A DNA stretch of 64,000 nucleotides, taken from assembly GCF_002575655.3 (NCBI RefSeq), contig NC_053038.3, positions 141,376,885 to 141,440,884 on the forward strand, in the 5' to 3' direction. Source of the DNA: Aegilops tauschii subsp. strangulata. Its lineage: Eukaryota > Streptophyta > Magnoliopsida > Poales > Poaceae. Position numbers and translations under genes: made by a program. This document shows, piece after piece, positions 10,320-20,889 of this stretch (within the stretch, counting starts at the first letter, position 1; each line of letters opens with the position of its first letter). The notes under the pieces were generated by a model. The model made no database searches. It was not told where the DNA came from and was given only the letters and a program-made list of their open reading frames with translations.

Positions 10320-10799
10320 CTAAGCCACGCTCAACTCCTCCTCTCGGCGCTCCTCGATCTCCGCTGCCTCCTGCATCTCTGGCTCCCGCTCAGCGATCTC
10401 ATGAGGAAGCAGGTGCTCCATGGCCTCCACCACCTTTTCGGACGTGGGTTGCATGCTGGATTCCGAGGTGGCCTGGAATATCATGGCGTGTGCATCCTTG
10501 AACTTGGCGTGGATGGCCTCGACCCGAGCCAGGGCAACATCAATGGCGCTCACGGCAGCTCGAGCACTCTCGGCGGCTGCAGCCGCCGTCGCAGTAGCTG
10601 CTGCAGCCGTCTCGGTTGCTGTAGCTGCCCTGTCGGCTGCCATAGATGCCCTCTCAGCGGATGCGGCCGCGCTCAATGCAGATGCGGTAGCACTCTCGGC
10701 GTAGGCGGCTGCGCTCTCGCCACAAGCGGTGGCGCTCGGGGAGGACGTGGCCACCATATGGGTCGTTATGAAGCATTTCCACGGCATCATTCTTAGCAA
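10320..10799 (-). CDS. Alanine-rich coiled-coil ORF inside CACTA
   Basis: This is a 159-codon minus-strand frame. Its middle (about residues 25-90) is almost only Ala, Ser, Thr, Glu and Arg in a repeating A-E-S-A pattern; it then passes through AIHAKFKDAHAMIFQ to an acidic tail EREPEMQEAAEIEERREEE. Beyond its stop, another frame down to about 10,170 keeps an acidic stretch (GGADDEDEDEN), suggesting the original frame was longer. It lies upstream of, and on the same strand as, the TNPA-like exons, so it may be a second CACTA-encoded protein. I do not recognise a domain. The low-complexity GC-rich DNA could keep the frame open by composition alone, so function is uncertain. Confidence 0.35.
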   Translation of the reverse strand: MLRMMPWKCFITTHMVATSSPSATACGESAAAYAESATASALSAAASAERASMAADRAATATETAAAATATAAAAAESARAAVSAIDVALARVEAIHAKFKDAHAMIFQATSESSMQPTSEKVVEAMEHLLPHEIAEREPEMQEAAEIEERREEELSVA

Positions 10800-11050
10800 G
10801 AAGGGGTTGCAGGAACGGGGATCTAGGATTCGTGGATTCGGGGGTAACCGGCACTAGAGCAGACGAAGCCGACGAAGCTTATGAAGGAAAACTTAAGTAA
10901 ACCCACGAATTTTCATCGCAAACGGTCCCTACAAGAAACTATGTGTGATGTTGTTTATATTTTGTATTAGCTGTGAAAGACGAATTTGGGTACAGTGGCA
11001 ACAAATGGTGTTTTAAATGTACAAGAAAAATCAGAGTACTAATAGAACTG

Positions 11051-12190
11051 CATGTCAAAATTTGGAAAATTTTAGCGGTTTTTAAGACATTTAGTGATTT
11101 TCTAGCCATTTAATTACCGTAATTCAAATTTGAACTACATGTACATGCAACAGCTAACTATAACAGTTTGAAAAGTCATATTTGAATGCTTGTGTGCGAG
11201 TTAATTCCATGTGCAGTAAGTTGGACGGAATTTTCAAACATATTGGTGTCATGGCTTGGATACAAAGCATCGAGTGCCATGGCATTGAAATTCCAAAAAA
11301 ATAAAAAATGATAAAAAACACATGAAACCTTGCTTGACGTAATGGCATGGCGCCAAGATGGTGTGGTAAAAAATTGGCATCTTTGACTAAAGTTTGGACA
11401 CACACCCCTCACAAACCGGACCAACTCACTAGAAGGCTCATGGTTCCAAGAGGGCACAATGCATGTTTGATGATGAACCGGCGATAGCTTCCTCTTATGG
11501 CCTTCCAATTTTTTCACAGTTAATGTGCACTAATACAATTGTCCTGTCAAAATTTGGAAAATTGCAGGGGTCATTTGACCTGTTGAAGACATTTAAGTGA
11601 TTTTCTTGGCATTTAATGATCGTAATTCAAATTTGAACTACATGCATCAGCTAACCATAACGGTTTGAAAAATCATATTTGTGTACTTGTGTGCGAGTTA
11701 ATTCTATGTGCAGAAAATTGGAAAGAATTTTCAAACATATTGGTGTCACGGCTTGGACATAAGCATGGAGTGCCATGGAATTTAAATTCCAAAAAATTAA
11801 AAAATGATCAGAAATACATGAAACCTTGCTTGAAGTAATGACATGCCACCAGGATGTTGTGGGAAAAATTGACCTGTTTGACGAAACTTTGGACACACAC
11901 CCGTCACAAACCGGAGCTACTAACTAGAAGGCTCGTGGTTCCGAGAGGACACAATGCATCTTTGATGACAACCCGGCAATAGCTTCCTCTTATGGCCTTC
12001 AAAAAATTCTACAGTTAACGTGCACTAATACAAGTCTCATGTCAAAATTTGGAAAATTTCAGGGGTCATTTGACCTTTAAAGACATTTAAGTGATTTCCT
12101 AGCCATTTAATGACCATAATTCAAATTTGAACTACATGTACATGCAACAGCTAACCGTAATGGTTTGAAAATCATATTTGTGTACTTGCA
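11051..12190. repeat. ~490 bp tandem repeat, about 2.3 copies
   Basis: The phrase TGTCAAAATTTGGAAAATT recurs at about 11,052, 11,549 and 12,030, and each time is followed by the same order of landmarks: GACATTTA, TTCAAATTTGAACTACATG, GTGTGCGAGTTAATTC, TATTGGTGTCA, CACATGAAACCTTGCTTGA, GATAGCTTCCTCTTATGGCC. The third copy is cut off by the Sabrina LTR at 12,197. Copies look roughly 85-90% alike by eye. Arrays like this are typical of CACTA subterminal regions. Confidence 0.85.
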
Positions 12191-12196
12191 TGCGAG

Positions 12197-14901
12197 TGAT
12201 ACGTCTCCAACGTATCTAGAATTGATGAAGTATTAATGTTGTTATTTTATCATTCTTGGATGTTTTACAACCATTTTATAGCAGCTTTATATCATTTTTG
12301 GGACTAACCTATTGACCCAGTGCCCAGTGCCAGTTGTTGTTTTTTGCTTGTTTTTTACATCGTAGGGAATCAATATCAAACGGAATCCAAACACCGCGAA
12401 ACTTTTGTGGATTTTTTATGGACCAGAAGACCACCAATGGGCCAGAGCAGCACCTGGGGTACCCCGAGGGGGGCACAACCCACCAGGGCGCACCTGGGGG
12501 CCCAGGCGCGCCCAGGTGGGTTGTGCCCACCTCGGTGGCCTCCCGCATCCCCATCTTTACCCTATAAATTCCCAAAAATTCCAGAAACCCTCGGGGTTAA
12601 CCAAGATCAGAAGTTCCACCGCCGCAAGGCTTTGTAGTCACCGAAAACCAATCTAGACCGGTTCCAGCACCCTGCCGGAGGTGGGAATCATCTCTAGTGG
12701 CCATCTTCATCATCCCGGCGGCCACCACGATGAGGAGGGAGTAGTCCACACTCGGGGTTGAGGGTTTGTACCAGTAGTTATGTGTTCAATCTCTCTCTCT
12801 CGTGTTCTTGAGATGTCACGATCTTGATGTATCGCAGGCTTTGTTAATATAGTCGGATCATATGGTGTTTTCCCCACTCTATCTTGTTGTGATAAATTGA
12901 GTTTTCCCCTTTGAGATTTCGTTGTGATCGGATTGAATACTTTTATGGATTTGAGAACACTTGATATATGTCTTGCAATTGAATACACATGGTGAAAATG
13001 GGTTATCATATTGATTCAATTGATATATGTTTTGGCACTCAACTCGCAGATTCCCGAGGTGACATTGGGTAATCTATGCATAGGGGTTGATGCACGTTCT
13101 TGTCTTTGTTTCTCCGGTAGAAATCTTGGGGCATTGTTTGAAGTTCTTTGTGTTGGACTAAATATTATGAATCTGAATTTGCTTTGGTGTTATTTTAGTA
13201 TGAACTCTTGGTTAGATCGATCGGAAAGAATAGCTTCGTGTTATTTTAGTACGAACTCTAGGATAGATTGATCGGAAAGAATAGCTTTGAGGTGGTTTCG
13301 TACCCTACAAACAATTCCGTCTTATGTTCTCTGCTAGATAGGAACTTTGGCGTGATTCTTCATTGCACGTTGAGGGACGGTTATATGATCCAATTATATT
13401 AGCATTGTTGAGAGGTTGCAGTAGTGAAAGTACGGACCCTAGGCCTCACTTTCAAGCATTGCAATACCGTTTCTGTGCCCGTTTACTATTTGCTACCTTG
13501 CTGTTTTTAATTATTCAGATTATAAAAATATATTTCTACCATCCATATTAAACTTTTATCACCATCTCTTCGTCGAACTAGTGCACCTATACAATTTTCC
13601 ATTGTATTGTGTGTGTTGGGGACGCAAGAGATTTCTTGTATTTGGTTGCAGGGTTGTTGGTGTGCAAAAGTAGGGGCACTCCTTTTGACCCCTTTGCTTG
13701 TGCACGGGCAGTCAGAGCCACGCCCGCGGCCACACCGGGCAGGGCAGAAGAGGGAAGCTGGAGCACAAGGCAACCAAAGCAACGCCAAGACCAGAGACAC
13801 GAAGAGCAAGAGGGCGAGGTGGGCTCCCCCGGCAAGACCCTTGCCGGGGCGGCCTCCGCAGCCCCGGCAAGAGCCTTGCCGGGGCAACTTGCCCGACGCC
13901 AGCAGAGCGTGCCACCCTTGAGCCCAAGGGTTCCAACACCACCAACAAATACATTGGAACCAAGGCTCGGGACGCACCTCCATGGTGGCATGCAGATCTT
14001 TGTCAAGATCATAAACACACAAGACCAGATGAGGACTAGAAGACGACGATCCTCGGCGGGATCCTAGCCGAGGAAATCCACGAGACCCCCGGCAAGACCC
14101 TTGCCGGGGACACCTACGGGGCCGCAGCCAGGCCCGCGTCTGCGAAGACTCCACCGCTATTCCCATGTAGCTGCCAGCCTGACCAGCTGGGCAGGCACCT
14201 ACGTGGCGACATGCAGCTTCCAGGCCAGCTCAGCAAACACCTACGTGGTGGCATGCAAATCTTCGTGAATACCCTACCACCACGCCATCTCAGCAGCCTG
14301 CCAGCCTACATGGCGCTGCATGCATCGTTGGCCTGAACGCGTGTCGGAGCGAGGCGAGGCGGCGACGGACGGGACGGGCCTCGTTGCCATCCCCAGTAAA
14401 GCAACGGGACACCTAAGGGGCGCATTTAATGCACCTTGTCCCGTAATGGCAGGCGATAAGCTTGTGTACTGTACACCTTTCCACCTCCTGTGTGCCACTG
14501 TGGCAACCCCATTTTGTCCATAAAAGGAGGCCCGAGGCGTCCGGAGAAGGATTCGGATCTTTTGGACTAGACACACATTGTAGCTAGCTCAAGAAATCAA
14601 GAACACTCAAATACATACAGCAAAGCAGGACTAGGGTTTTACGCATCCTCGCGGCCCGAACCTGGGTAAACGATCTCTGTGCTGGCTCCTAGACCTGCTC
14701 TTTGCACAACCCCGCTCCCGCCAACCATAGAAGGGATCCCAGTGATCCCATAGGTGTCGTTTCCACCGACAAGGGTCGTTTGAGAGAGACCATCTTCATC
14801 CCACACCTTTCACGGATTGATAAACCTTAGGTCATCCACTTGAGGGAAAATTGCTACTGTCCTACAAAACTCTGCGCTTGGAGGCCCAACACGTGTCTAC
14901 A
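12197..14901 (+). repeat. 5' LTR of Sabrina-like element (interrupted)
   Basis: It starts TGATACGTCTCCAACG and ends GTGTCTACA at 14,901. Removing the 1,117 bp solo LTR and its 5 bp duplication leaves about 1.58 kb. The first ~1.42 kb aligns well with 27,838-29,263. A TATA-like CCCTATAAATTCCC lies near 12,561-12,572. Confidence 0.8.
13655..14771 (+). mobile_element. Solo LTR (gypsy-type) with AGGGT target duplication
   Basis: It starts TGTTGGTGTGCAAAAG and ends TTTCCACCGACA, with AGGGT at 13,650-13,654 and again at 14,772-14,776. Without the insertion the surrounding Sabrina LTR reads continuously (GGTTGCAGGGT then CGTTTGAGAGAGACC). A TATA-like CCATAAAAGG is near 14,518-14,527. The interior is GC-rich and carries three perfect GGCAAG/CTTGCC hairpins. 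There is no internal domain, so this is the product of unequal recombination between the two LTRs. It may be a Tat/Retand-type gypsy family; the family is not certain. Confidence 0.88.
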
Positions 14902-14937
14902 AGAATAAAGTTGCGTAGTAGATATGAAGCTCTTTCG

Positions 14938-14955
14938 TGGCGCCGTTGCCGGGGA
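14938..14955 (+). promoter_or_regulatory. Primer binding site (tRNA-Asp type)
   Basis: TGGCGCCGTTGCCGGGGA, the classic Athila-clade primer site, lies 36 nt after the LTR end. Confidence 0.9.
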
Positions 14956-15046
14956 GGTGAGTGCTTGAAGGTATATCTTTAGATCTTGCAATTGAATCTC
15001 TTAGTTTCTTGTTTTATCACTAGTTTGGTTTATAAAATAAAACTAC

Positions 15047-15391
15047 ATGAAAATGGAATTCAGGTTGCATCATATTATTGATCATCTTTATAATATCTTT
15101 CTTGAAAATGATGGTTCGGAAAATTGTGATCAATTGTTAGAGGAAGAAGTCAATAAAATGCTTGGCACAAAATATTTGAATGATGAGCATGATTGCAATG
15201 TTGTTAGTATGAATTCTTTGAATATCCATGATGCTAATGATATGCAAAGCTACAAGCTTGGGGATGCTATATTTGATGAAGATGATATTTTTACTCCCCC
15301 AACTTTTGTTGAGAAAATTTATTATGATGAAAGCATGCCTCGTATTTATGATGATTCTATTGATGAAAATGGATTTTTGGAGAGGTCATGA
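15047..15391 (+). CDS. Sabrina-type internal ORF, first part
   Basis: This 114-codon acidic frame (MKMEFRLHHIIDHLYNIF...) lies about 90 nt after the primer site, in the place of gag. It has no recognisable capsid, zinc knuckle or enzyme motif. It ends at TGA 15,389-15,391, which overlaps the ATG of the next frame by 4 nt. The following frame continues in the same acidic style, so a small indel probably split one protein of about 300 residues. Similar short acidic proteins occur in Sabrina-like elements; their function is unknown to me. Confidence 0.5.
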   Translation: MKMEFRLHHIIDHLYNIFLENDGSENCDQLLEEEVNKMLGTKYLNDEHDCNVVSMNSLNIHDANDMQSYKLGDAIFDEDDIFTPPTFVEKIYYDESMPRIYDDSIDENGFLERS

Positions 15392-15972
15392 CTTTATTTA
15401 ATGATGATTCCACTATGTTGGAAGAAGTCACAATAGATTATGACAACAAAGTTCCTATCTATGATGGTTATGGTGATGACATGTATGCTATAAAGAATAA
15501 TGATAACCATGAAACTTGTCATCATGATTTTAGTTTTCAATCACATGATAGTTATTTTGTTGAGTTTGGTCCCACCACTATTGATGAGAATAAATTTGCT
15601 TATGTGGAGAGTAATAAGTTTTCTATGCTTTTGTGTCATGAAAAGAATGCTTTATGTGATGGTTATATTGTTGAATTCATTCATGATGCTACTGAAAATT
15701 ATTATGATAGAGGAACAAATGCTTTTACATATTGCAATAATATCAAGTTTCCTCTCTATGTGTTGAAAGTTTTGAAGTTATGCTTGTTTTGCCTTCCTAT
15801 GCTAGTTAATTCTTGTTCCCATAAGTTGTTTGCTCACAAAATCCCTATGCATAGGAAGTGGGTTAGAGTTAAATGTGCTAGTCATATGTTTCATTATGCT
15901 CTCCTTGTGTTTCAATTCTTTTCTTTTATGCGAGCATCATTGAACCCATCATACCTAGCTAAAAGGCATTAA
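15388..15972 (+). CDS. Sabrina-type internal ORF, second part
   Basis: This 194-codon frame opens with an acidic half (DDSTMLEEVTIDYDNKVPIY and so on), with FVEFGPTTIDENKFAYVESN and IVEFIHDATENYYDRG in the middle. It ends in a hydrophobic, Cys-rich tail (LKLCLFCLPMLVNSCSHKLF) plus a basic stretch MHRKWVRVKC. The tail could be membrane-associated, but this is a guess. It is probably the C-terminal part of the same protein as 15,047-15,391 and a decayed gag-position product of a non-autonomous element. Confidence 0.5.
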   Translation: MTLFNDDSTMLEEVTIDYDNKVPIYDGYGDDMYAIKNNDNHETCHHDFSFQSHDSYFVEFGPTTIDENKFAYVESNKFSMLLCHEKNALCDGYIVEFIHDATENYYDRGTNAFTYCNNIKFPLYVLKVLKLCLFCLPMLVNSCSHKLFAHKIPMHRKWVRVKCASHMFHYALLVFQFFSFMRASLNPSYLAKRH

Positions 15973-16084
15973 AGAAAAGCACTTGTTGGGAGACAACCCA
16001 ACACTTTTACCTACAGTTTTTATGTGTTAACATGATTATGCTACTGTATTGATCATGTTTTATTGCTTTTGTTTCAATAAAGTG

Positions 16085-17520
16085 CCAAGTAAAGCCTTTG
16101 GGATCATGTCGGGTGATAGTTGATTTGATCTTGCTGAAAAACAGAAACTTTTGCACACACAAAAATAATTCTCATTTTTAAACAGAAGAGTGCTTTTGAG
16201 TTGATTCTTTCTGCAGAAGATTAATATACAAATTTATCACGTGGTCATAATTTTTGGGGTAGCAGAAGTATGGTTTGAAGTACAGATTACTACAGACTGT
16301 TCTGTTTTTGACAGATCCTGTTTTCAATGCATAGTTCGCTTGTTTTCTAGTTTCTATGGCTTATATTGCTCAATGTAAATTGTGGAAATGATGTGCTACA
16401 GTAGGCATTGTGTGAGAACAATTATGAATCTTGTCTTTGGCAGTACCAAAAGTGGAATGGTTTTCTCTTTATCATACTAACCTATCTCACAAAGTTCCGT
16501 TAAGTTTTGTTTGATCGAAGTTTTCAAGTTTTGGGTGAGATATCGATATGAGGAGAATAAGGAGTGAAAAGAACCTAAGCTTGGGTATGCCCAAGGCACC
16601 CCAAGGAAATATTCAAGGAAGATTTAATCAACTAAGCTTGGGGATGCCCCGGAAGGCATCCCCTCTTTTGTCTCTAACATTATCGGTAACCTCACTTGGA
16701 GCTATGTTTTCATTCGTCACATGATATGTGTTTTGCTTGGAGCGTCAATTTATTTTTTTCTTGCTGTTTTTTATAATAATGTTTTGCATCTTTTATTTCA
16801 ATAAAAGTGGCATTGATAGCCTTTACTATGCTTATTTTGCAAGTATACATGTTGCTGTTTCAAAACAGAAAGCTTATCGTGTTGCAAAAATTCCCTAGAA
16901 AAGTCAGGATGTGATAAAATGTTGAAACTTTTTCAAAATAAGCTCGGATGAAAATTTTCGAAAGTGTGGTAATTTTTTCAGAATTTTTGGAGTTAGGGAA
17001 GTATGATGAATATTGCATTCTTTACAGACTGTACTGTTTTGGCAGATTACTGTCATGTTTGCATTGTTTGCATATGTTTGCTTCTTTAATGATTCTATTT
17101 GAGGATAGGAGTATTAAAAATGCAGAGGGCATTTAATATTCAATGTGGAATAATAATTTTAGTGATTTTCTATAGTAGAGAATGATAAGGTTTTTGCGGT
17201 TTATACTAACTTATCTCACGAGTTCTTGTTGAGTTTTGTGTGGATGAAGCTTTTTAGATTTAGGAAAACCGTGATACGAGATGAATTAAGGAGACACAAA
17301 AGCTCAAGCTTGGGGGTGCCCAAGGCATCCCAAGATAATATTTCAAGAAGTCTCAAGCATCTAAGCTTGGGGATGCCCCGGTAGGCATCCCACCTTTCTT
17401 CACCAAGAATTATCGGTTAGTGTCGGTTGATCCAAAGTTTTTGCTTCTTCACATGATGTGTGCTATCCTTGGAATGTCATTTTTTTGCTTGCTGTTTTAA
17501 TAAAGTACTTATATCTGAAA
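16085..17520 (+). repeat. Two diverged ~730 bp modules with stem-loops
   Basis: Two successive modules (about 16,085-16,800 and 16,800-17,520) share landmarks in the same order: AATAAA.GTG near the start, ACAGA, TGTACTGT or TGTTCTGT, TTATACTAAC-type or CATACTAACCTATCTCAC, then CAAGCTTGGG...GCCCAAGG and AAGCTTGGGGATGCCCCGG. Each ends with a perfect GGGGATGCC/GGCATCCC stem-loop (16,640-16,663 and 17,369-17,391). There is no coding potential. This is the non-coding internal domain of the Sabrina-like element. Confidence 0.6.
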
Positions 17521-17761
17521 GTTATTAAATAAAATAGAGTCCTAACATAGTTGCCAGGGAGGCTAGGTAAGCGGCACGCACATCCCGTCAACGAAGCTCT
17601 TTACTATGGAATTGCTCTAGTGCTTCACTTATATCTTTTTGAGCATGGTGTGCTTTAGTATTTTTGAAGAAATTCTCTCTTGCTTCAATTAAATTAATTT
17701 GAGAGAAAGAAATATTATGCTCATGATCTTCACTTCAATTTGTTTGAGCTTATCAAAAGTA

Positions 17762-19544
17762 TGTTGGAAATATGCCCTAGAGGCAATAATAAATTGGTTA
17801 TTATTATATTTCCTTGTTCATGATAAACGTTTATTATCCATGCTAGAATTGTATTGATAGGAAACTCAGATACATGTGTGGATACATAGACAACACCATG
17901 TCCCTAGTAAGCCTCTAGTTGACTAGCTCGTTGATCAATAGATGGTTACGGTTTCCTGACCATGGACATTGGATGTCGTTGATAACGGGATCACATCATT
18001 AGGAGAATGATGTGATGGACAAGACCCAATCCTAAGCCTAGCACAAGATCGTGTAGTTCGTTTGCTCAGAGCTTTTCTAATGTCAAGTATCATTTCCTTA
18101 GACCATGAGATTGTGCAACTCCCGGATACCGTAGGAATGCTTTGGTGTACCAAACGTCACAACGTAACTGGGTGGCTATAAAGGTGCACTACAGGTATCT
18201 CCGAAAGTGTCTGTTGGGTTGGCACGAATCGAGACTGGGATTTGTCACTTCGTGTAAACGGAGAGGTATCTCTGGGCCTACTCGGTAGAACATCATCATA
18301 ATGTGCACAATGTGACCAAGGAGTTGATCACGGGATGATGTGAGTTACGGAACGAGTAAAGAGACTTGCCGGTAACGAGATTGAACAAGGTATAGGGATA
18401 CCGACGATCGAATCTCGGGCAAGTAACATATCGATAGACAAAGGGAATTGCATACGAGATTGATTGAATTCCCGACATCGTGGTTCATCCGATGAGATCA
18501 TCGTGGAACATGTGGGAGCCAACATGGGTATCCAGATCCCGTTGTTGGCTATTGACCGGAGAACGTCTCGGTCATGTCTGCATGGTTCCCGAACCCGTAG
18601 GGTCTACACACTTAAGGTTCGATGACGCTAGGGTTATAAGGAAAAGATATACGTGGTTACCGAATGTTGTTCGGAGTCCCAGATGAGATCCCGGACATCA
18701 CGAGGAGTTCCGGAATGGTCCGGAGGTAAAGATTTATATATGGGAAGTCCTGTTTTGGTCACCGGAAAAGTTTCGGGTGATATCGGTAATGTACCGGGAC
18801 CACCGGGAGGGTCCCGGGGGTCCACCAAGTGGGGCCACCAGCCCCAGAAGGCTGCGTGGGCCAAGTGTGGGAGGGGACCAGCCCCAGGTGGGCTGGTGCG
18901 CCCCCCCCACCAAGGCCCAAGGAGCATGGGAGAGTGGGAGGGGGCAAACCCTAGGTCCAGATGGGCCTTAAGGCCCACCCTAGTGGCGCCCCCCCCCTCT
19001 CCTCCCCTTGGCCGCCCCCTAGATGGGATCTAGGGCTGGCCGCCACCCCTTGGGGTGGAAACCCTAGAGGGGGCGCAGCCCCCTCCCCCCTATATATAGT
19101 TGAGGTTTGGGGCTGCCCAAGACATGAGAACGTCTCTCTTTCGGCGCAGCCCTACCCCTCTCCCTCCTCCTCCTCTCCCGCGGTGCTTGGCGAAGCCCTG
19201 CGGGATTGCCACGCTCCTCCATCACCACCACGCCGTCGTGCTGCTGCTGGATGGAGTCTTCCCCAACCTCTCCCTCTCACCTTGCTGGATCAAGGCGTGG
19301 GAGACGTCACCGGGCTGCACGTGTGTTGAACGCGGAGGCGCCGTGGTTCGGCGCTTAGATCGGAATCAACCACGATCTGAATCGCTACGAGTACGACTCC
19401 CTCATCCGCGTTCTTGCAACGCTTCCGCATCGCGATCTACAAGGGTATGTAGATGCACTCCCCTTCCCCTCGTTGCTAGATTACTCCATAGATTGATCTT
19501 GGTGATGCGTAGAAAATTTTGAATTTCTGCTACGTTCCCCAACA
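17762..19544 (+). repeat. 5' LTR of plus-strand copia element
   Basis: It starts TGTTGGAAATATGCCC and ends CGTTCCCCAACA. The TATA box TATATATAG is at about 19,090. The long open frames in its GC-rich half on both strands are repeated in the 3' LTR and are not genes. Confidence 0.92.
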
Positions 19545-19558
19545 GTGGCATCATGAGC
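19545..19558 (+). promoter_or_regulatory. Primer binding site of copia element (degenerate)
   Basis: GTGGCATCATGAGC directly follows the LTR and resembles the methionyl tRNA primer site of this group, with mismatches. Confidence 0.5.
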
Positions 19559-20210
19559 TAGGTCTATGCGTAGTTTCTATGCACGAGTAGAACACAAAGT
19601 AGTTGTGGGCGTCGATGTTGCAAATTCTTCTTGCCGCTACTAGTCTTATCTTGTTTCGGCGGCATTGTGGGATGAAGCGGCCCAGACCGACCTTACACGT
19701 ACGCTTACGTGAGACAGGTTCCACCGACTGACATGCACTAGTTGCATAAGGTGGCTAGCGGGTGTCTGTCTCTCCCACTTTAGTCGGAACGGATTCGATG
19801 AAAAGGGTCCTTATGAAGGGTAAATAGAAATTGGCATATCACGTTGTGGTTTTACGTAGGTAAGAAACGTTCTTGCTAGAAACCTATACAAGCCACGTAA
19901 AAACATGCAACAACAATTAGAGGACGTCTAACTTGTTTTTGCAGCATGTGCTATGTGATGTGATATGGCCAGAAGATGTGATGAATGATATATGTGATGT
20001 ATGAGATTGATCATATTCTTGTAATAGGAATCACGACTTGCATGTCGATGAGTATGACAACCGGCAGGAGCCATAGGAGTTGTCTTTATTTTCTTGTATG
20101 ACCTGCGTGTCATTGAATAACGCCATGTAAATTACTTTACTTTATTGCTAAGCGCGTTAGCCATAGAAGTAGAAGTAATCGTTGGCGTGACAACTTCATG
20201 CAGACACAAT

Positions 20211-20260
20211 GATGGAGATCATGATGATGGAGATCATGATGATGGAGATCATGGTGTCAT
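20211..20260 (+). repeat. 15 bp minisatellite GATGGAGATCATGAT
   Basis: About three tandem copies of GATGGAGATCATGAT (last copy variant) lie in the copia leader region. Confidence 0.75.
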
Positions 20261-20533
20261 GCCGGTGACAAAGATGATCATGGTGCCCCGAAGATGGAGA
20301 TCAAAGGAGCAAAATGATATTGGCCATATCATGTCACTATTTGATTGCATGTGATGTTTATCATGTTATGCATCTTATTTGCTTAGAACGACGGTAGTAA
20401 GTAAGATGATCCCTCACTAAAATTTCAAGAGACGTGTTCCCCCCTAACTGTGCACCGTTGCGAAGGTTCGTTGTTTCGAAGCACCACGTGATGATCGGGT
20501 GTGATAGATTCTAACGTTCGAATACAACGGGTG

Positions 20534-20635
20534 TTGACGAGCCTAGCATGTACAGACATGGCCTCGGAACACATGCGAAACACTTAGGTTGACTTGACGA
20601 GCCTAGCATGTACAGACATGGCCTCGGAACACAAG
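20534..20635 (+). repeat. 62 bp spaced direct repeat
   Basis: A 40 bp block beginning TTGACGAGCCTAGCATGTAC and ending CCTCGGAACACA occurs at 20,534 and again at 20,596, in the gag leader of the copia element. Confidence 0.8.
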
Positions 20636-20889
20636 AGACCAAAAGGTCGAACATGAGTCGTATAGCAGATATGATCAACATGGAGATGTTCACCGATGAT
20701 GACTAGTCCGTCTCACGTGATGATCGGACACGGCCTAGTTTGACTCGGATCGTGTATCACTTAGATGACTAGAGGGATGTCTATCTGAGTGGGAGTTCAT
20801 TAATCAGATGAACTTAATTATCATGAACATAGTCAAAAAGTCTTTGCAAATTATGTCATAGCTTGCACTTTAGTTCTACTGTTTAAGAT

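Larger units (their letters stand above)
7508..12196 (-). mobile_element. CACTA (DTC) DNA transposon, truncated by Sabrina insertion
   Basis: The left end starts CACTGGTAC at 7,508, followed by subterminal direct repeats rich in ACATCCCACACA. The minus-strand coding remnants (8,205-9,571) are TNPA-like, with a GRF-type zinc finger and a coiled coil. An alanine-rich ORF lies upstream (10,320-10,799), and a ~490 bp tandem subterminal repeat fills 11,051-12,190. The right terminal repeat is not visible because a Sabrina-like element begins at 12,197. No TNP2/transposase domain was found, so this is a non-autonomous or deleted copy. Confidence 0.7.

Noticed and set aside
10110..10796. 228-codon plus-strand frame within the CACTA element
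   Set aside because: Antisense shadow of the alanine-rich minus-strand reading; Leu/Val/Arg-rich without a domain.
11051..12190. CRISPR-like or satellite array
   Set aside because: Units are ~490 bp with no spacer structure, and there are only about 2.3 copies; a plant CACTA subterminal repeat is the better explanation.
13587..14166. Several 100-220 codon frames on both strands
   Set aside because: They lie in the GC-rich solo LTR, overlap each other on opposite strands, and have no domains.
14938..14955. tRNA gene
   Set aside because: Only an 18 nt primer complement is present; I found no complete tRNA cloverleaf with A and B boxes anywhere in the window.
18634..19522. Pro/Gly-rich frames in the copia LTR, repeated at 25,481-26,244
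   Set aside because: Identical in both LTRs; promoter and leader sequence of an Angela-type LTR.
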